Notes under the pieces: model-generated
What the model saw: the letters and a program-made list of their open reading frames with translations, nothing else
What the model was told of the DNA's origin: nothing
The model's database searches: none
DNA from: Clostridia bacterium
Lineage (GTDB): Bacteria; Bacillota; Clostridia; Oscillospirales; CAG-272
Reading direction: 5' to 3'
DNA length: 64,000 bases
Assembly: GCA_017623355.1 (NCBI GenBank)
Contig: JAGAPG010000022.1
Location: 1 to 64,000, forward strand
Shown: in pieces, positions 6,848 through 16,586 of the stretch
How the letters are laid out: the number at the start of each line of letters is the position of its first letter
Position numbering within the stretch: position 1 is the stretch's first letter
Program-made: the position numbers and the translations under genes

Positions 6848-7444
6848 ATGCTAAAGCAAAGACTGATATCCGCAAGAAAGGGTGCGTCGCTCACTCAAGA
6901 GGATGTTGCGCGCTTTCTCGGAATAAAAAGACAAACCTATTCTGCGTATGAGCGCGGAGTCAGTGTTCCAGATGCAAATACCGTTATGTCGTTGGCGAAG
7001 CTTTTTGGTGTTAGCGTCGGCATGTTGCTTTTGGGCGAGAATACATCGTCTGTTATAAGAGTTCCTGTATGCGGAAATGTTGCTGCCGGTATTCCTATTG
7101 ATGCTATTGAAAACATTGAGGATTACGAGGAGGTAGACGCTTCCCTGGCTATGGGCTCAGAGCTTATAGGATTGAAAATAAAGGGTGCGAGTATGGAGCC
7201 GCGCTTCACAAACGGAGATGTTGTTATAGTAAGACGGCAAAACGATGTCGAAAATGGCGAAATTGCAGTCGTTCTTGTCGGCGGCGAGGAAGCTACTGTT
7301 AAGAAAATTGCAAAGTTTTCTGACGGTATACGTCTTGTGCCGACCAATCCGGCATTTGAGCCGATCTATTTTTCAAATCGGGAAATTGAGAGCTTGCCGG
7401 TGACAATCGTTGGCAAGGTCGTCGAGTTGAGAGCTAAATTTTAA
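6848..7444 (+). CDS. LexA/CI-like self-cleaving repressor (XRE helix-turn-helix plus S24 peptidase)
   Basis: 198 residues from ATG 6848 (AAGGAG five bases upstream; the in-frame GTG at 6842 overlaps that site). Residues 3-60 form an XRE-type helix-turn-helix ([23 protein letters not shown]). The C-terminal part is a LexA/UmuD-like S24 peptidase: cleavage site Ala80-Gly81 in VAAGIP, catalytic Ser115 in KGASMEP and Lys152 in ATVKK. All residues for self-cleavage are present. The XRE head distinguishes it from true LexA and resembles phage CI and stress-switch repressors. Palindromes in its own and the divergent promoter suggest it represses both. DNA damage or another RecA-linked signal may relieve repression. 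Confidence 0.85.
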   Translation: MLKQRLISARKGASLTQEDVARFLGIKRQTYSAYERGVSVPDANTVMSLAKLFGVSVGMLLLGENTSSVIRVPVCGNVAAGIPIDAIENIEDYEEVDASLAMGSELIGLKIKGASMEPRFTNGDVVIVRRQNDVENGEIAVVLVGGEEATVKKIAKFSDGIRLVPTNPAFEPIYFSNREIESLPVTIVGKVVELRAKF

Positions 7445-7466
7445 AATAACTCTAAAGGAGATAATT

Positions 7467-8177
7467 ATGTTAGAAGAACTTAAAAAACAGGTATATGAAG
7501 CAAATATGATGCTTGTGAAGTATAATCTTATCACTTTTACTTGGGGCAACGTGAGCGGCATCGACAGAGAAAAGGGACTTGTGGTTATAAAACCGTCCGG
7601 GGTTGAATATGATGATCTTACTCCGGATATGCTTCCTGTTGTCGATCTTGAAGGTAATGTTGTTGAGGGAACGCTCAAGCCTTCGTCTGATACCCCCACA
7701 CATTTGGAGCTTTATAAAGCGTATCCCGAGATAGGTGGAGTTACACATACTCATTCCCCTTGGGCGACTATATATGCTCAGGTGGGCAGAGGAATAACAC
7801 CGTACGGTACGACTCACGCGGATTATTTCGGCACAACTATTCCTTGCACTCGCAAAATGACTGATGCTGAGATCAAGGGAGAATATGAAAAAGAGACGGG
7901 AACGGTTATTCTTGAGGCTCTTAAGGAAACGGGAGTGCAGCAGATGCACGCCGCGCTTGTTCATTCGCACGGTCCGTTTACTTGGGGAAATGATGCTAAG
8001 GCATCGGTTGAGGCTGCAGTTGTTTTAGAACAGGTGGCTATGATGTCGTATAATACGGAAATGCTTATGCTCTCTGCAAGTGGAAGCACTCAAAGAATGC
8101 AAGAGGTACTTTTGCGTAAGCATTACGACAGAAAGCACGGCCCAAACGCGTATTACGGACAGGGAAACAAAAAATAA
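7467..8177 (+). CDS. araD: L-ribulose-5-phosphate 4-epimerase (class II aldolase family)
   Basis: 236 residues of the class II aldolase/epimerase family; cytosolic, converting L-ribulose-5-phosphate to D-xylulose-5-phosphate. Visible family marks are [10 protein letters not shown] near the N-terminus, [15 protein letters not shown] with the zinc His pair, YGTTHADYF, and the later [12 protein letters not shown]. The length fits AraD. A related fuculose- or other sugar-phosphate specificity cannot be excluded. ATG 7467 lies 22 bases after the repressor stop, with AAAGGAG, so it probably shares that transcript. No other arabinose genes are nearby. Confidence 0.88.
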   Translation: MLEELKKQVYEANMMLVKYNLITFTWGNVSGIDREKGLVVIKPSGVEYDDLTPDMLPVVDLEGNVVEGTLKPSSDTPTHLELYKAYPEIGGVTHTHSPWATIYAQVGRGITPYGTTHADYFGTTIPCTRKMTDAEIKGEYEKETGTVILEALKETGVQQMHAALVHSHGPFTWGNDAKASVEAAVVLEQVAMMSYNTEMLMLSASGSTQRMQEVLLRKHYDRKHGPNAYYGQGNKK

Positions 8178-8241
8178 ACGAATATATAAACATATTTATA
8201 TATGTTCATGTTTTATAAAACACAGATGAATAAACAGTTTT

Positions 8242-8277
8242 GGGGGCGACAACGTTTTTTCGCCCCTATTCTTTTTA
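8242..8277 (+). terminator. Terminator after the araD-like gene
   Basis: GGGGCGA pairs with TCGCCCC around a loop, followed by a T-rich run. Confidence 0.7.
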
Positions 8278-8284
8278 ATATGAA

Positions 8285-8314
8285 TAAAAAAAGCACATCG
8301 TTTGATGTGCTTTT
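8285..8314. terminator. Terminator of the zinc-ribbon membrane protein gene
   Basis: AAAAGCACATC pairs with GATGTGCTTTT, flanked by A and T runs, so it serves the minus-strand gene and can also stop plus-strand readthrough. Confidence 0.85.
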
Positions 8315-8319
8315 AAAAA

Positions 8320-9294
8320 TTACTTATTTGCCTTAGCTGCGGCCTTTTCGGCCTTTGCCTGAGCTTTTTCCTCGGCAGCCTTTGCCTTAGCCTCTGCTTT
8401 AGCTATGTTCATAGCCTCTGCAAGAGGATCGATCTCTTTTTCCTTTGCATCCTTCTTTGAAAAAATGATAGCAACAATAGAAAGAGCAACTACTGCAACG
8501 CAAAGAACTATCGCGATAACGAGAGGAAGAACCTCTGCTTCGTAAGTAAACCAGTAGATGTATTTTCCGTATTGGCTTGTAATCTTTGAGGGGAGGCCTG
8601 TAACAGCATCCATTCTTGCACCGCTTGCCATAAAGAATTCAAGTATCATACCTACAACAGTAAGAACTGCGCCGCCGATGGCTACGATAGGAGCGATAAG
8701 GGAATTCATAGCGGATTTGTTTTTCTTAACGAATCCGATGATAGCGAAAGCGAGAGCAACTCCGCCTGCAACAATACCTACGATAACGAGGATAGCGGCA
8801 ACGGCTTCGATGGAATCACCGTTCATAAGACGGGAAAGAAGGTTTCCGCCGCCCTTTGTGTAGATGGATTTTTCTCCGTTTTTAATAACGGGCAAGAACT
8901 TCCATGTCTTAGCCTTGTCAAGCGTATACTTTGCAACGAGATTCATAACAGGCAAAAGAAGTGTAACGACGCCTGCGACGAATGAAAGTGCGCTTGCAAT
9001 AAGTAAGAAAAGTCGTGAAAGGGGATTTGATTTTTTTACAGTGATGTCGGAAGCAGTGCTTACTGCTTTGGGTTCTTCGGAAACTGTCTTTGGAGCAACA
9101 ACGGCTTCAACAATAGGAGCTTCAACCTTTGCAGGCTCAGCTGCTACGGGTGCTTCCACGGGAGCTTCAACCTTTACGGGCTCAGCTACTACGGGCGCTT
9201 GCGCGGCTTGATTGAGTTGAGGAAGGGGTTGACCGCACTCCAAGCAGAACTTTCCGTGATCGAACTTTGTTCCGCAATTTGGACAAAATGGCAT
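8320..9294 (-). CDS. Zinc-ribbon membrane protein with Ala/Lys-rich tail
   Basis: 324 residues from ATG 9294, which has GGAGG five bases upstream. Residues 1-25 form a zinc ribbon (CPNCG and CLECG). Next is a low-complexity Pro/Ala/Val/Glu linker with near-repeats of VEAPVAAEPAK to about residue 85. Four membrane helices follow in the middle. The tail is a 30-residue Ala/Lys/Glu stretch (AKAEAKAKAAEEKAQ), likely helical. I know the zinc-ribbon-plus-membrane layout from many Clostridia proteins of unknown role; no enzyme motif is visible. It has its own promoter and terminator. Confidence 0.75.
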   Translation of the reverse strand: MPFCPNCGTKFDHGKFCLECGQPLPQLNQAAQAPVVAEPVKVEAPVEAPVAAEPAKVEAPIVEAVVAPKTVSEEPKAVSTASDITVKKSNPLSRLFLLIASALSFVAGVVTLLLPVMNLVAKYTLDKAKTWKFLPVIKNGEKSIYTKGGGNLLSRLMNGDSIEAVAAILVIVGIVAGGVALAFAIIGFVKKNKSAMNSLIAPIVAIGGAVLTVVGMILEFFMASGARMDAVTGLPSKITSQYGKYIYWFTYEAEVLPLVIAIVLCVAVVALSIVAIIFSKKDAKEKEIDPLAEAMNIAKAEAKAKAAEEKAQAKAEKAAAKANK

Positions 9295-9340
9295 AATAGC
9301 CTCCTTATTAGAATTATAAATTGGTTTTAAACCTATGTAG

Positions 9341-9369
9341 ATTTTAACACTTTGAACGAGAAATGTCAA
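9341..9369 (-). promoter_or_regulatory. Promoter of the zinc-ribbon membrane protein gene
   Basis: On the minus strand: TTGACA, 17 bases, TAAAAT. Between it and the rpsJ promoter (9370-9725) I see only AT-rich sequence without a supported gene. Confidence 0.75.
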
Positions 9370-9725
9370 TATAAATAAGTAAAAAAGCGAACTTTTGAAT
9401 GTGATTTTTATGAAAAATGCACAAATCGCAGAGAAGAATGCGAAAAAATAAATAATTCACAAATTGTTTACATTTTTTAAGGCCTCAAAAAGCCTTGGAA
9501 AAGGCGATATTAATATATATAAATAAAAAAGGAAGAAAAAAATCATTAGACATTTTCGGCTTATTTGTGCAAGTATACAAAATTTTAGGCAAAAATATGA
9601 TGAAAATAAGGGGTATAATGGTTTTTTGACTTCGGATGAAGAAGATTTTTTGTGCAATTTAAACAAAAATGGCTCGAATTTTTGCACTTGACGAAAATGG
9701 CTTTTCAAAAAAATTCAGAAAATGC

Positions 9726-9754
9726 TTGACAATCTTATATATATGTGATAAAAT
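9726..9754 (+). promoter_or_regulatory. Main promoter of the ribosomal protein superoperon
   Basis: TTGACA, 17 bases, TAAAAT, with an extended -10 (TGATAAAAT). No other strong promoter was seen before the terminator after rplQ, so this may drive the whole block. Confidence 0.8.
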
Positions 9755-9760
9755 AACTAA

Positions 9761-10030
9761 GCTTGATGTGCGACGAAGCGGGAGGTTGCTCCGAAGGTCT
9801 GACTGCTATGGCTTTCAGAGGTAATTTCCGTGGAGCGCATCGATTCACACGGCAGCGAATGTAAAGCCGAGTAATCATCCCCTTGGCAAAAGCTGAGGTA
9901 CGCTCGCTTACATTTACCCGAACTCTCACAGGCGTGTCAGTTCGGTTTTGTTAAGCGGGTGATGGAAACACACGGGGCGGTGTAAAGCAAACGCTCCCAC
10001 AAAGTTCTATTAAATAAGGAGGAAAGCAAG
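9761..10030 (+). ncRNA. Structured 5' leader of the S10 operon
   Basis: About 270 GC-richer bases between promoter and rpsJ with several pairing possibilities: AATGTAA/TTACATT at long range around 9860-9914, and a CCGAACT/AGTTCGG hairpin at 9918-9945 followed by TTTTGTT. This fits a ribosomal-protein autoregulatory leader, in which an operon protein binds its own mRNA. Which protein binds is not visible. No open reading frame with a ribosome binding site was found in it. Confidence 0.6.
9918..9952 (+). terminator. Attenuator candidate in the S10 leader
   Basis: CCGAACT pairs with AGTTCGG, with an inner CAC/GTG stem, and TTTTGTT follows directly. Premature termination here would let the leader control the whole superoperon. 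Confidence 0.5.
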
Positions 10031-10342
10031 ATGGCAGTAAACGAAAAAATCAAAGTAAGAGTTAAGGGCTACGATCACAAGTTGGTTGATAGCGCATCTG
10101 AAAAGATTGTTGAGGCAGCTAAGAGAAACGGCGCAACTGTATCGGGACCCATTCCGCTCCCTACGGAGAAAGAAATAATCACAATTCTCCGCGCAGTTCA
10201 CAAATACAAGGATAGCCGTGAGCAATTCGAACAGCGCACTCACAAAAGACTCATCGAGATCATTAAGCCTTCAAAGAAGGTTGCTGATGCGATAATGAGT
10301 CTTGAACTCCCCGCCGGCGTTGAAATCGACGTTAAGCTTTAA
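10031..10342 (+). CDS. rpsJ: 30S ribosomal protein S10
   Basis: 103 residues, full length. S10 binds in the head of the 30S subunit and is also NusE, the NusB partner in transcription antitermination. The opening [17 protein letters not shown] and the GPIPLPTEK loop are typical. ATG 10031 has GGAGG eight bases upstream. It is the first gene of the S10 cluster, behind the structured leader, and is separated from rplC by an unusually long 150 bases. Confidence 0.98.
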   Translation: MAVNEKIKVRVKGYDHKLVDSASEKIVEAAKRNGATVSGPIPLPTEKEIITILRAVHKYKDSREQFEQRTHKRLIEIIKPSKKVADAIMSLELPAGVEIDVKL

Positions 10343-10492
10343 TTAAGCGCGGCAAGCCAAACCCAACCGTACAGTAGCAAGCGATTTTCCACTAATCGGG
10401 CGCTATGATGACGGAAAGGTCACGTTGACGTGTCGGCGGCTCCGACTAAATCAAAACGTCAACCAATAACCTTAAATCAGGAGGAAGCAAAA
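10343..10492 (+). promoter_or_regulatory. 150 base spacer between rpsJ and rplC, possible second leader
   Basis: No gene fits. The stretch is GC-richer than other gaps and contains small inverted repeats around the TGACGG...GTCACGTTGACGTGTCGG segment (10408-10437). In the rest of the cluster most gaps are 0-20 bases, so a regulatory RNA element is a fair guess, but none is recognised. Confidence 0.35.
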
Positions 10493-11125
10493 ATGAAAAA
10501 AGGAATTATCGGTAAGAAGCTCGGTATGACACAGATCTTCGCTGAAAACGGTGTAGTAATTCCCGTAACAGTAATCGAGGCCGGTCCTTGTGTGGTAGCA
10601 CAAAAGAAAACTACCGAAAACGATGGCTATGATGCAATTCAGCTTGGTTTTGAAGATGTTGCTGCAAAGCACGTAAACAAACCTCTTGCAGGCCATTTCA
10701 AGAAAGCGGGCATAGCTCCCAAGAAGCATCTCAAGGAATTCAGACTTGACAATGCAGCAGAGTACAACGTAGGCGACGTAATAGCTGCCGATACCTTCGC
10801 AGCAGGCGAAAAAGTCGACATTACAGGCATTACAAAGGGTCACGGTTACTCAGGCGCAGTAAAGAGATGGGGACATCACATGCTCCAAGCAACTCACGGT
10901 ACAGGTCCTATCCACCGTCAAGTAGGCTCTATGGGTGCTAACTCAACACCTTCAAGAGTTTTCAAAAACAAGAAGATGGCAGGACAATACGGTAACGAAA
11001 AGCTTACTGTACTTAATTTAGAAGTAGTTAAAGTTGATACAGAGAAGAACCTTATCGCTGTAAAGGGCGCAGTTCCCGGAGCACGCGGCGGAATCGTATT
11101 TCTCCGTAACAGCGTAAAAGCATAA
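10493..11125 (+). CDS. rplC: 50S ribosomal protein L3
   Basis: 210 residues from ATG 10493, with AGGAGG upstream; an in-frame upstream codon at 10430 lacks a binding site and the family begins [17 protein letters not shown]3 is an early assembly protein whose loop (here [16 protein letters not shown]) reaches towards the peptidyl transferase centre. It lies in the usual place between S10 and L4. Confidence 0.98.
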   Translation: MKKGIIGKKLGMTQIFAENGVVIPVTVIEAGPCVVAQKKTTENDGYDAIQLGFEDVAAKHVNKPLAGHFKKAGIAPKKHLKEFRLDNAAEYNVGDVIAADTFAAGEKVDITGITKGHGYSGAVKRWGHHMLQATHGTGPIHRQVGSMGANSTPSRVFKNKKMAGQYGNEKLTVLNLEVVKVDTEKNLIAVKGAVPGARGGIVFLRNSVKA

Positions 11126-11141
11126 GAAGGAGGAAGAAACG

Positions 11142-11765
11142 ATGCCAAATATTAAAGTTGTAAATATGACAGGCGCTGAAGTTGGCGAAATCGCATTGTC
11201 CGATGTAATCTTCGGTGCGGAAGTTAACGAAGCAGTTCTTCATGCGGCAGTAAGAGCCTACCTTCTCAATCAAAGACAAGGTACACAATCCACACTCACA
11301 AGAAGTGAGGTTTCCGGCGGCGGACGTAAGCCCTGGAAGCAAAAGGGGACAGGTAGAGCAAGACAGGGTTCTACAAGATCTCCTCAATGGACACACGGCG
11401 GTATCGCTCTCGGTCCTAAGCCCCGTTCCTATACAACAAAGCTCAACAAGAAGGTTAAGAGAATTGCTATGTTCAGTGCACTCAGTGCAAAGGTAGCAAA
11501 TAACGAAATGATCGTTGTTGACGCAATCACAGCTACAGAATACAAGACCAAGGTAATGGTTGCAATGCTCGCAGCTATCGGCGCAGGAAAGAAGAACCTC
11601 GTAGTTCTTGATGCTCCTAACGATATGGTAGTAAAGAGCCTTTCAAACATCCCCGGTGTAAAGGTAGCTTATACAAATACACTCAACGCCTACGACATCC
11701 TTAACTGCAATTCAATCGTATTTGCTAAGGCTGCAGTAGAGAAATTAGAGGAGGTATACGCATAA
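11142..11765 (+). CDS. rplD: 50S ribosomal protein L4
   Basis: 207 residues, normal length. The extended loop lining the exit tunnel is clear ([29 protein letters not shown]). L4 is the autoregulator of the S10 operon in E. coli; whether it controls the leader here is unknown. AGGAGG precedes ATG 11142. Its stop overlaps the rplW start by one base, implying coupled translation. Confidence 0.98.
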   Translation: MPNIKVVNMTGAEVGEIALSDVIFGAEVNEAVLHAAVRAYLLNQRQGTQSTLTRSEVSGGGRKPWKQKGTGRARQGSTRSPQWTHGGIALGPKPRSYTTKLNKKVKRIAMFSALSAKVANNEMIVVDAITATEYKTKVMVAMLAAIGAGKKNLVVLDAPNDMVVKSLSNIPGVKVAYTNTLNAYDILNCNSIVFAKAAVEKLEEVYA

Positions 11766-12058
11766 TGAAATTTGCTCAGGATATAATCCTTAAACCGATT
11801 ATTACAGAGAAATCTATGGATGGTATATCTTCTAAGAGATACACATTCAAGGTAGCAACAGATGCAACAAAGCCTGAAATTGCAGCAGCAGTAGAAGAGC
11901 TCTTTGATGTTAAGGTTGCAAAAGTAAATACAATCAATATGAAAAAGAAGCCGAAGAGACTTGGTTATCACTACGGATACACATCCGAATGGAAGAAGGC
12001 TATCGTAACACTTACAGCTGACTCCAAGGAAATCGAGTTCTTCAACGGTCTTAACTGA
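11765..12058 (+). CDS. rplW: 50S ribosomal protein L23
   Basis: 97 residues. L23 sits at the exit of the nascent-chain tunnel and docks trigger factor and [11 protein letters not shown] near the N-terminus, [18 protein letters not shown] and the RRLG-like [22 protein letters not shown] follow the family. ATG overlaps the rplD stop (TAATG). Confidence 0.97.
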   Translation: MKFAQDIILKPIITEKSMDGISSKRYTFKVATDATKPEIAAAVEELFDVKVAKVNTINMKKKPKRLGYHYGYTSEWKKAIVTLTADSKEIEFFNGLN

Positions 12059-12076
12059 TAGTGGGAGGTAAATAGA

Positions 12077-12904
12077 ATGGCTACAATGAAATACAAACCT
12101 ACCACACCGTCGAGAAGACATATGTCAGTAGCATCCTTTGATGAGATAACAAAGTTTGCTCCTGAAAAAAGCTTGGTAGTAATCAAGAAAAAGCATTCCG
12201 GACGTAACAGCTACGGAAAGATCACCGTTCGTCATCAGGGCGGCGGAAACAAACAAAAATACAGACTTATCGATTTTAAGAGAAATGACGAGAAGGCAAC
12301 TGTTATCGGTATCGAATACGATCCTAACAGAACATCCTACATCGCGCTTCTTCAAAACGACGAGGGTAAGAAGAGCTACGTTATCGCTCCCTTGGGCGTA
12401 ACAGACGGCGACGTTCTTTACTCCGGCGCTGATGCGGATATCAAGCCGGGTAACACACTTCCTATTGAAAACATTCCCGTTGGTACAATAATCCACAACA
12501 TCGAGCTTTATCCCGGTAAGGGCGGTCAGCTCGTTCGTACAGCAGGAGCTCAGGCTCAGCTTATGGCTAAGGAAAACGGAATGGCTCAGGTTCGTCTTCC
12601 CTCCGGAGAGGTTCGTCTTGTAAGACTTGATTGCAAGGCAACAATCGGACAAATCGGTAACATTGAGCACGACACCGTTAAGATCGGTAAAGCAGGTAAG
12701 ACTCGTCACATGGGCATTCGTCCTACAGTACGCGGTTCTGTAATGAACCCCTGCGATCACCCTCACGGTGGTGGTGAAGGTAAATCTCCTGTTGGTCGTC
12801 CCGGACCTGTAACTCCTTGGGGCAAACCTGCTCTTGGCTTGAAGACAAGAAACAAGAAGGCAAGAACCAACAAGTACATTGTAAAACGTAGAAACGGTAG
12901 ATAA
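12077..12904 (+). CDS. rplB: 50S ribosomal protein L2
   Basis: 275 residues, full length. L2 is needed for subunit joining and peptidyl transfer. The conserved C-terminal [18 protein letters not shown] carries the essential His. SH3-like and OB-like halves are intact. ATG 12077 is preceded by GGGAGG. Confidence 0.99.
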   Translation: MATMKYKPTTPSRRHMSVASFDEITKFAPEKSLVVIKKKHSGRNSYGKITVRHQGGGNKQKYRLIDFKRNDEKATVIGIEYDPNRTSYIALLQNDEGKKSYVIAPLGVTDGDVLYSGADADIKPGNTLPIENIPVGTIIHNIELYPGKGGQLVRTAGAQAQLMAKENGMAQVRLPSGEVRLVRLDCKATIGQIGNIEHDTVKIGKAGKTRHMGIRPTVRGSVMNPCDHPHGGGEGKSPVGRPGPVTPWGKPALGLKTRNKKARTNKYIVKRRNGR

Positions 12905-12918
12905 GGAGGAAGAAAACA

Positions 12919-13200
12919 ATGAGTAGAAGTTCTAAAAAAGCGCCTTACGTTGAAGAAAAGCTCTTTAACAGAGTAGTTGCAATGAACGAAAAGGGCGAAA
13001 AGAAAGTAATCAAAACTTGGTCACGTTCTTCCACAATCTATCCGGAATTCGTTGGACATACAATCGCTGTTCATGACGGCAGAAAACATGTTCCGGTATA
13101 TGTAGTAGAAGATATGGTAGGACACAAGCTCGGTGAGTTTGCACTTACCAGAACATTCAAGGGTCACGCAGGATCAAAAACTTCAAATAACGGTAAATAA
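12919..13200 (+). CDS. rpsS: 30S ribosomal protein S19
   Basis: 93 residues. S19 lies in the 30S head and forms a pair with S13. The [21 protein letters not shown] core and the basic end ([11 protein letters not shown]) are standard. ATG 12919 has AAGGAGG upstream; order rplB-rpsS-rplV is canonical. Confidence 0.98.
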   Translation: MSRSSKKAPYVEEKLFNRVVAMNEKGEKKVIKTWSRSSTIYPEFVGHTIAVHDGRKHVPVYVVEDMVGHKLGEFALTRTFKGHAGSKTSNNGK

Positions 13201-13217
13201 TAGGAGGCTACATCACA

Positions 13218-13556
13218 ATGGAAGCAAAAGCATACCTTTATGATGTTCGCATTGCTCCGCGCAAGGTTAAAATCGTTCTTGACCTCATTCGTGGCAAGGA
13301 TGTTGAAATGGCTGCAGCAATTCTTAAGAACACACCTAAGAGAGCAGCTGAGGATCTTGAGAAGTTGCTCAAGAGCGCAGTAGCAAACGCTGAAAACAAT
13401 CATCAAATGGATAAATCGAAACTTTACGTTTCACAATGCTTCGTAACTGCCGGCAGTCATATGCTCAAAAGAGTAATGCCCAGAGGAAAAGGCAGCGCGA
13501 ACAGAATATTGAAGAGAACAAGCCACATCACAATTGCAGTGGCAGAAAAAGAGTAA
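13218..13556 (+). CDS. rplV: 50S ribosomal protein L22
   Basis: 112 residues. L22 contacts all 23S rRNA domains, and its hairpin loop (here [22 protein letters not shown]) lines the exit tunnel opposite L4. The opening ([25 protein letters not shown]) is typical. ATG 13218 follows AGGAGG. Confidence 0.98.
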   Translation: MEAKAYLYDVRIAPRKVKIVLDLIRGKDVEMAAAILKNTPKRAAEDLEKLLKSAVANAENNHQMDKSKLYVSQCFVTAGSHMLKRVMPRGKGSANRILKRTSHITIAVAEKE

Positions 13557-13569
13557 GGAGGACGCTGAA

Positions 13570-14331
13570 ATGGGACAGAAAGTTAATCCACACGGATTGC
13601 GCGTTGGCGTAATCAAGAATTGGGATTCAAGATGGTACGCTTCTGACGAAAAGTTCGGCGACATCCTTGTATCCGACTACAACTTGAGAGAGCATCTCAA
13701 GGAAAAGCTCCTTGCAGCAGGAGTATCCAAAATCGAGATCGAGAGAGATTCCAATGAAACCGTTAAGGTGTTCATTCACTGTGCAAAGCCCGGTATGATC
13801 ATCGGTAAGGGTGGATCTGAGATCGATAAGCTTCGTGAGGATGTTGAAAAGGTTACCGGTAAGAAGGCAGTTATCAACGTAGTTGAGGTTAAGCCTATCG
13901 ATATGGACGCTCAGCTCGTTGCTGAAAGCATTTGCAGCCAGCTCGAGAGAAGAATCGGCTTCCGCCGCGCTATGAAGCAGGCGATTGGAAGAACGATGCG
14001 TCTTGGCGCTAAGGGTATCAAGATCGCGTGCAGCGGTCGTCTCGGCGGCGCAGAAATCGCTCGTACAGAGCACTATCACGAAGGAACAATTCCGCTTCAA
14101 ACGATCAGAGCCGATATCGATTACGGTTTCTGGGAAGCAAATACGACCTACGGTAAGATCGGCGTTAAGGTTTGGATCTACAAGGGCGAGGTTCTTTCCG
14201 AAGTAAACAAAACTACTGAGGAAAAGACTGACAGACCCAGAAGAAGATTCAACAGAGATAACAAAGGTGAAGGCCGCGGTCAACGCAGAGCACCCCGTGC
14301 TCCCAAAACAACCGAAGGAGGCGAGCACTAA
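13570..14331 (+). CDS. rpsC: 30S ribosomal protein S3
   Basis: 253 residues from ATG 13570 (AAGGAGG upstream; the longer in-frame option at 13534 overlaps rplV and lacks a site). It has an N-terminal KH domain with the GKGG loop ([15 protein letters not shown]) and the C-terminal domain [23 protein letters not shown]3 forms the mRNA entry pore. A basic tail of about 40 residues after the core ([16 protein letters not shown]) is longer than in short S3 proteins. Confidence 0.98.
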   Translation: MGQKVNPHGLRVGVIKNWDSRWYASDEKFGDILVSDYNLREHLKEKLLAAGVSKIEIERDSNETVKVFIHCAKPGMIIGKGGSEIDKLREDVEKVTGKKAVINVVEVKPIDMDAQLVAESICSQLERRIGFRRAMKQAIGRTMRLGAKGIKIACSGRLGGAEIARTEHYHEGTIPLQTIRADIDYGFWEANTTYGKIGVKVWIYKGEVLSEVNKTTEEKTDRPRRRFNRDNKGEGRGQRRAPRAPKTTEGGEH

Positions 14332-14759
14332 TGTTAATGCCTAAGAGAGTAAAATACAGACGCGTTCAAAGAGGTCGCCTTAAGGGTAAGGCTACAAGAG
14401 GCAACACGATATCAAACGGTGAATACGGTTTGGTAGCTATGGAGCCCGCTTGGATCACAGCAAACCAAATTGAAGCAGCTCGTATTGCTATGACAAGATA
14501 TATCCGCCGTGGCGGTCAGGTTTGGATAAAGATATTCCCTGATAAGCCTATCACGGAAAAGCCCGCTGAAACTCGTATGGGTTCAGGTAAGGGTTCACCT
14601 GAGTATTGGGTAGCTGTTGTTAAACCGGGCAGAGTATTGTTCGAGATGAACGGCGTATCCGAAGAAGTTGCAAGAGAGGCTATGCGTCTCGCTATGCACA
14701 AGCTCCCTATCAAATGTAAGTTTGTTAAGAAGGAGCAAATCGAGGAAGTGGAGGAATAA
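14331..14759 (+). CDS. rplP: 50S ribosomal protein L16
   Basis: 142 residues. L16 organises the A-site side of the peptidyl transferase centre. [16 protein letters not shown] at the start and the [13 protein letters not shown] motif are diagnostic. ATG 14331 overlaps the rpsC stop by one base and sits nine bases after AAGGAGG; an ATG two codons later is too far from it. Confidence 0.97.
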   Translation: MLMPKRVKYRRVQRGRLKGKATRGNTISNGEYGLVAMEPAWITANQIEAARIAMTRYIRRGGQVWIKIFPDKPITEKPAETRMGSGKGSPEYWVAVVKPGRVLFEMNGVSEEVAREAMRLAMHKLPIKCKFVKKEQIEEVEE

Positions 14760-14762
14760 GCT

Positions 14763-14951
14763 GTGAAAACTACTGAAATCAGAAATATGTCTTCAGCAGA
14801 ATTGGAAACAAAGCTCAAGGAGCTCAAGCAGGAGCTTTTCAATCTTCGTTTCCAGCATGCTATCAACCAGCTCGAAAATCCTCACAAAATCGCAGATGTT
14901 AAGAAAGACATCGCACGCGTAAAAACTATTCTCAATGAGAAAAACGCATAA
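14763..14951 (+). CDS. rpmC: 50S ribosomal protein L29
   Basis: 62 residues from a GTG start at 14763, with GGAGG inside the end of rplP. It is a two-helix protein next to L23 at the tunnel exit. [21 protein letters not shown] is the family signature. The weak start codon and the tight three-base gap suggest coupling to rplP. Confidence 0.95.
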   Translation: MKTTEIRNMSSAELETKLKELKQELFNLRFQHAINQLENPHKIADVKKDIARVKTILNEKNA

Positions 14952-14967
14952 GTGAAGGAGAAGAGTT

Positions 14968-15228
14968 ATGACAGAAACACGCAACTTGAGAAAAACAAGA
15001 GTTGGTATCGTTGTAAGCGATAAGATGGATAAGACCGTAGTAGTTGCTATTCAGGATAACGTAAAGCACAAGACATACGGCAAGATCGTCAAGAGAACAA
15101 CGAAGATCCACGCTCATGATGAAAAGAACGAATGTAATGTAGGCGACAAGATCGAGGTTATGGAGACAAGACCTCTTTCAAAGACAAAGAGATGGCGCCT
15201 CGTACAAATCATAGAAAAGGCTAAATAA
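14968..15228 (+). CDS. rpsQ: 30S ribosomal protein S17
   Basis: 86 residues, OB fold. The primary-binding protein S17 shows [21 protein letters not shown] and the [20 protein letters not shown] ending (here [16 protein letters not shown]). ATG 14968 has GAAGGAG upstream. Confidence 0.97.
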   Translation: MTETRNLRKTRVGIVVSDKMDKTVVVAIQDNVKHKTYGKIVKRTTKIHAHDEKNECNVGDKIEVMETRPLSKTKRWRLVQIIEKAK

Positions 15229-15301
15229 TTGATCCTTTATGAGGGTACATCGTTAAAGTATGTGCCGAAATTCAGGGAAACCTTATTAGGAGGATAAAAA
15301 A

Positions 15302-15670
15302 GTGATTCAGCAACAAAGCTATATGAAGGTTGCCGACAATACAGGCGCTAAAGAGCTTATGTGCATAAGAGTTCTCGGTGGTACAGGCAGAAGATATGCT
15401 AACATCGGAGACGTAGTAGTATGCGCGGTTAAAAAAGCAGCTCCCGGCGGAATTGTAAAAAAGGGCGACGTTGTTAAGGCTGTAATCGTAAGAAGCGTAA
15501 AGGGACTTCACCGTCCTGACGGCTCCTACATCAAATTCGATGAGAATGCAGCTGTAATTATAAAAGAAGATAAAACACCCAGAGGAACACGTATCTTTGG
15601 CCCGGTAGCAAGAGAGCTCCGTGAAAAAGAATATACAAAGATTCTTTCTCTCGCACCTGAAGTACTTTAA
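15302..15670 (+). CDS. rplN: 50S ribosomal protein L14
   Basis: 122 residues from a GTG start at 15302 that follows AGGAGG. L14 lies at the subunit interface and binds ribosome silencing factor Rsf[28 protein letters not shown] is close to the usual opening and the length is exact. A 73 base gap separates it from rpsQ; this marks the start of the spc part of the cluster. Confidence 0.98.
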   Translation: MIQQQSYMKVADNTGAKELMCIRVLGGTGRRYANIGDVVVCAVKKAAPGGIVKKGDVVKAVIVRSVKGLHRPDGSYIKFDENAAVIIKEDKTPRGTRIFGPVARELREKEYTKILSLAPEVL

Positions 15671-15686
15671 TTGGAGGTAAGTAATA

Positions 15687-16016
15687 ATGAAAAATGTTCA
15701 TGTAAAACGTGATGACACCGTTATTGTTATCTCCGGAGATGACAAGGGTGTTAAGGGTAAGGTATTGGCTGTAAGCCCTAAGGAAGGCAAGGTAATCGTG
15801 CAAGGCGCTAACATCGTTACAAAGCACACCAAGCCCAGAAGACAAGGCGAAGCAGGCGGTATCGTGAAGGTAGAAGGCGCTATGTACGCATCAAAGGTAC
15901 AAATAGTTTGCCAAAACTCAAAATGCAAAAACTACAACAAAGGCACAAGAATTGCGCATAAGGAAGTAGACGGAAAGAAGATTCGTGTATGTGCAAAGTG
16001 CGGCGAAGAGCTTTAA
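15687..16016 (+). CDS. rplX: 50S ribosomal protein L24
   Basis: 109 residues. The KOW domain (DDTVIVISGDDKGVKGKVLAV) starts 50S assembly and is followed by a C-terminal zinc-ribbon-like part: a first Cys pair with four residues between (CQNSKC) and a second CAKC. The first pair is usually CxxC, so two residues appear inserted. ATG 15687 is behind GGAGG. Confidence 0.97.
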   Translation: MKNVHVKRDDTVIVISGDDKGVKGKVLAVSPKEGKVIVQGANIVTKHTKPRRQGEAGGIVKVEGAMYASKVQIVCQNSKCKNYNKGTRIAHKEVDGKKIRVCAKCGEEL

Positions 16017-16032
16017 TAGGAGGTAACTTGAT

Positions 16033-16572
16033 ATGTCTAGAATGAGAGATTTATATACACAAGAAGTTGCTCCGGCTCTTATGTCCAAGTTTGCTTACAA
16101 GAGCCCTATGCAAATTCCCAAGCTTAACAAAATCGTAATCAACGTTGGCGCAGGCGATGCAAAGGATAACGCAAAGGTTATCGATAGCATCATCGACGAG
16201 ATAACACTTATTTCAGGTCAGAAGGCAGTTCCGACATACGCAAGAAAGAGCGTAGCTAACTTTAAGCTTCGTGAAGGCGTAAAGATCGGTGTTAAGGTAA
16301 CACTTCGTGGCGAGAAGATGTATGAGTTTATGGATAGACTCTTCACATTTGCGCTCCCCAGAGTACGTGACTTTAAAGGTATCAACGGAAACGGCTTCGA
16401 CGGACACGGTAACTTCTCAATGGGTCTTCGCGAGCAGTTGATATTCCCCGAAATCGAGTACGATAAGGTTGATAAGATCCGTGGTATGGATATCACATTC
16501 GTAACAACCGCAACTACCGATGAAGAAGCAAAAGAGCTCCTTACACTTATGGGCGCTCCGTTTGCGAAATAA
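16033..16572 (+). CDS. rplE: 50S ribosomal protein L5
   Basis: 179 residues. L5 binds 5S rRNA and the P-site t[39 protein letters not shown] and [16 protein letters not shown] are the family blocks. ATG 16033 follows AGGAGG. It is followed by rpsN in the canonical order. Confidence 0.98.
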   Translation: MSRMRDLYTQEVAPALMSKFAYKSPMQIPKLNKIVINVGAGDAKDNAKVIDSIIDEITLISGQKAVPTYARKSVANFKLREGVKIGVKVTLRGEKMYEFMDRLFTFALPRVRDFKGINGNGFDGHGNFSMGLREQLIFPEIEYDKVDKIRGMDITFVTTATTDEEAKELLTLMGAPFAK

Positions 16573-16586
16573 TGGGAGGCTAAAAA

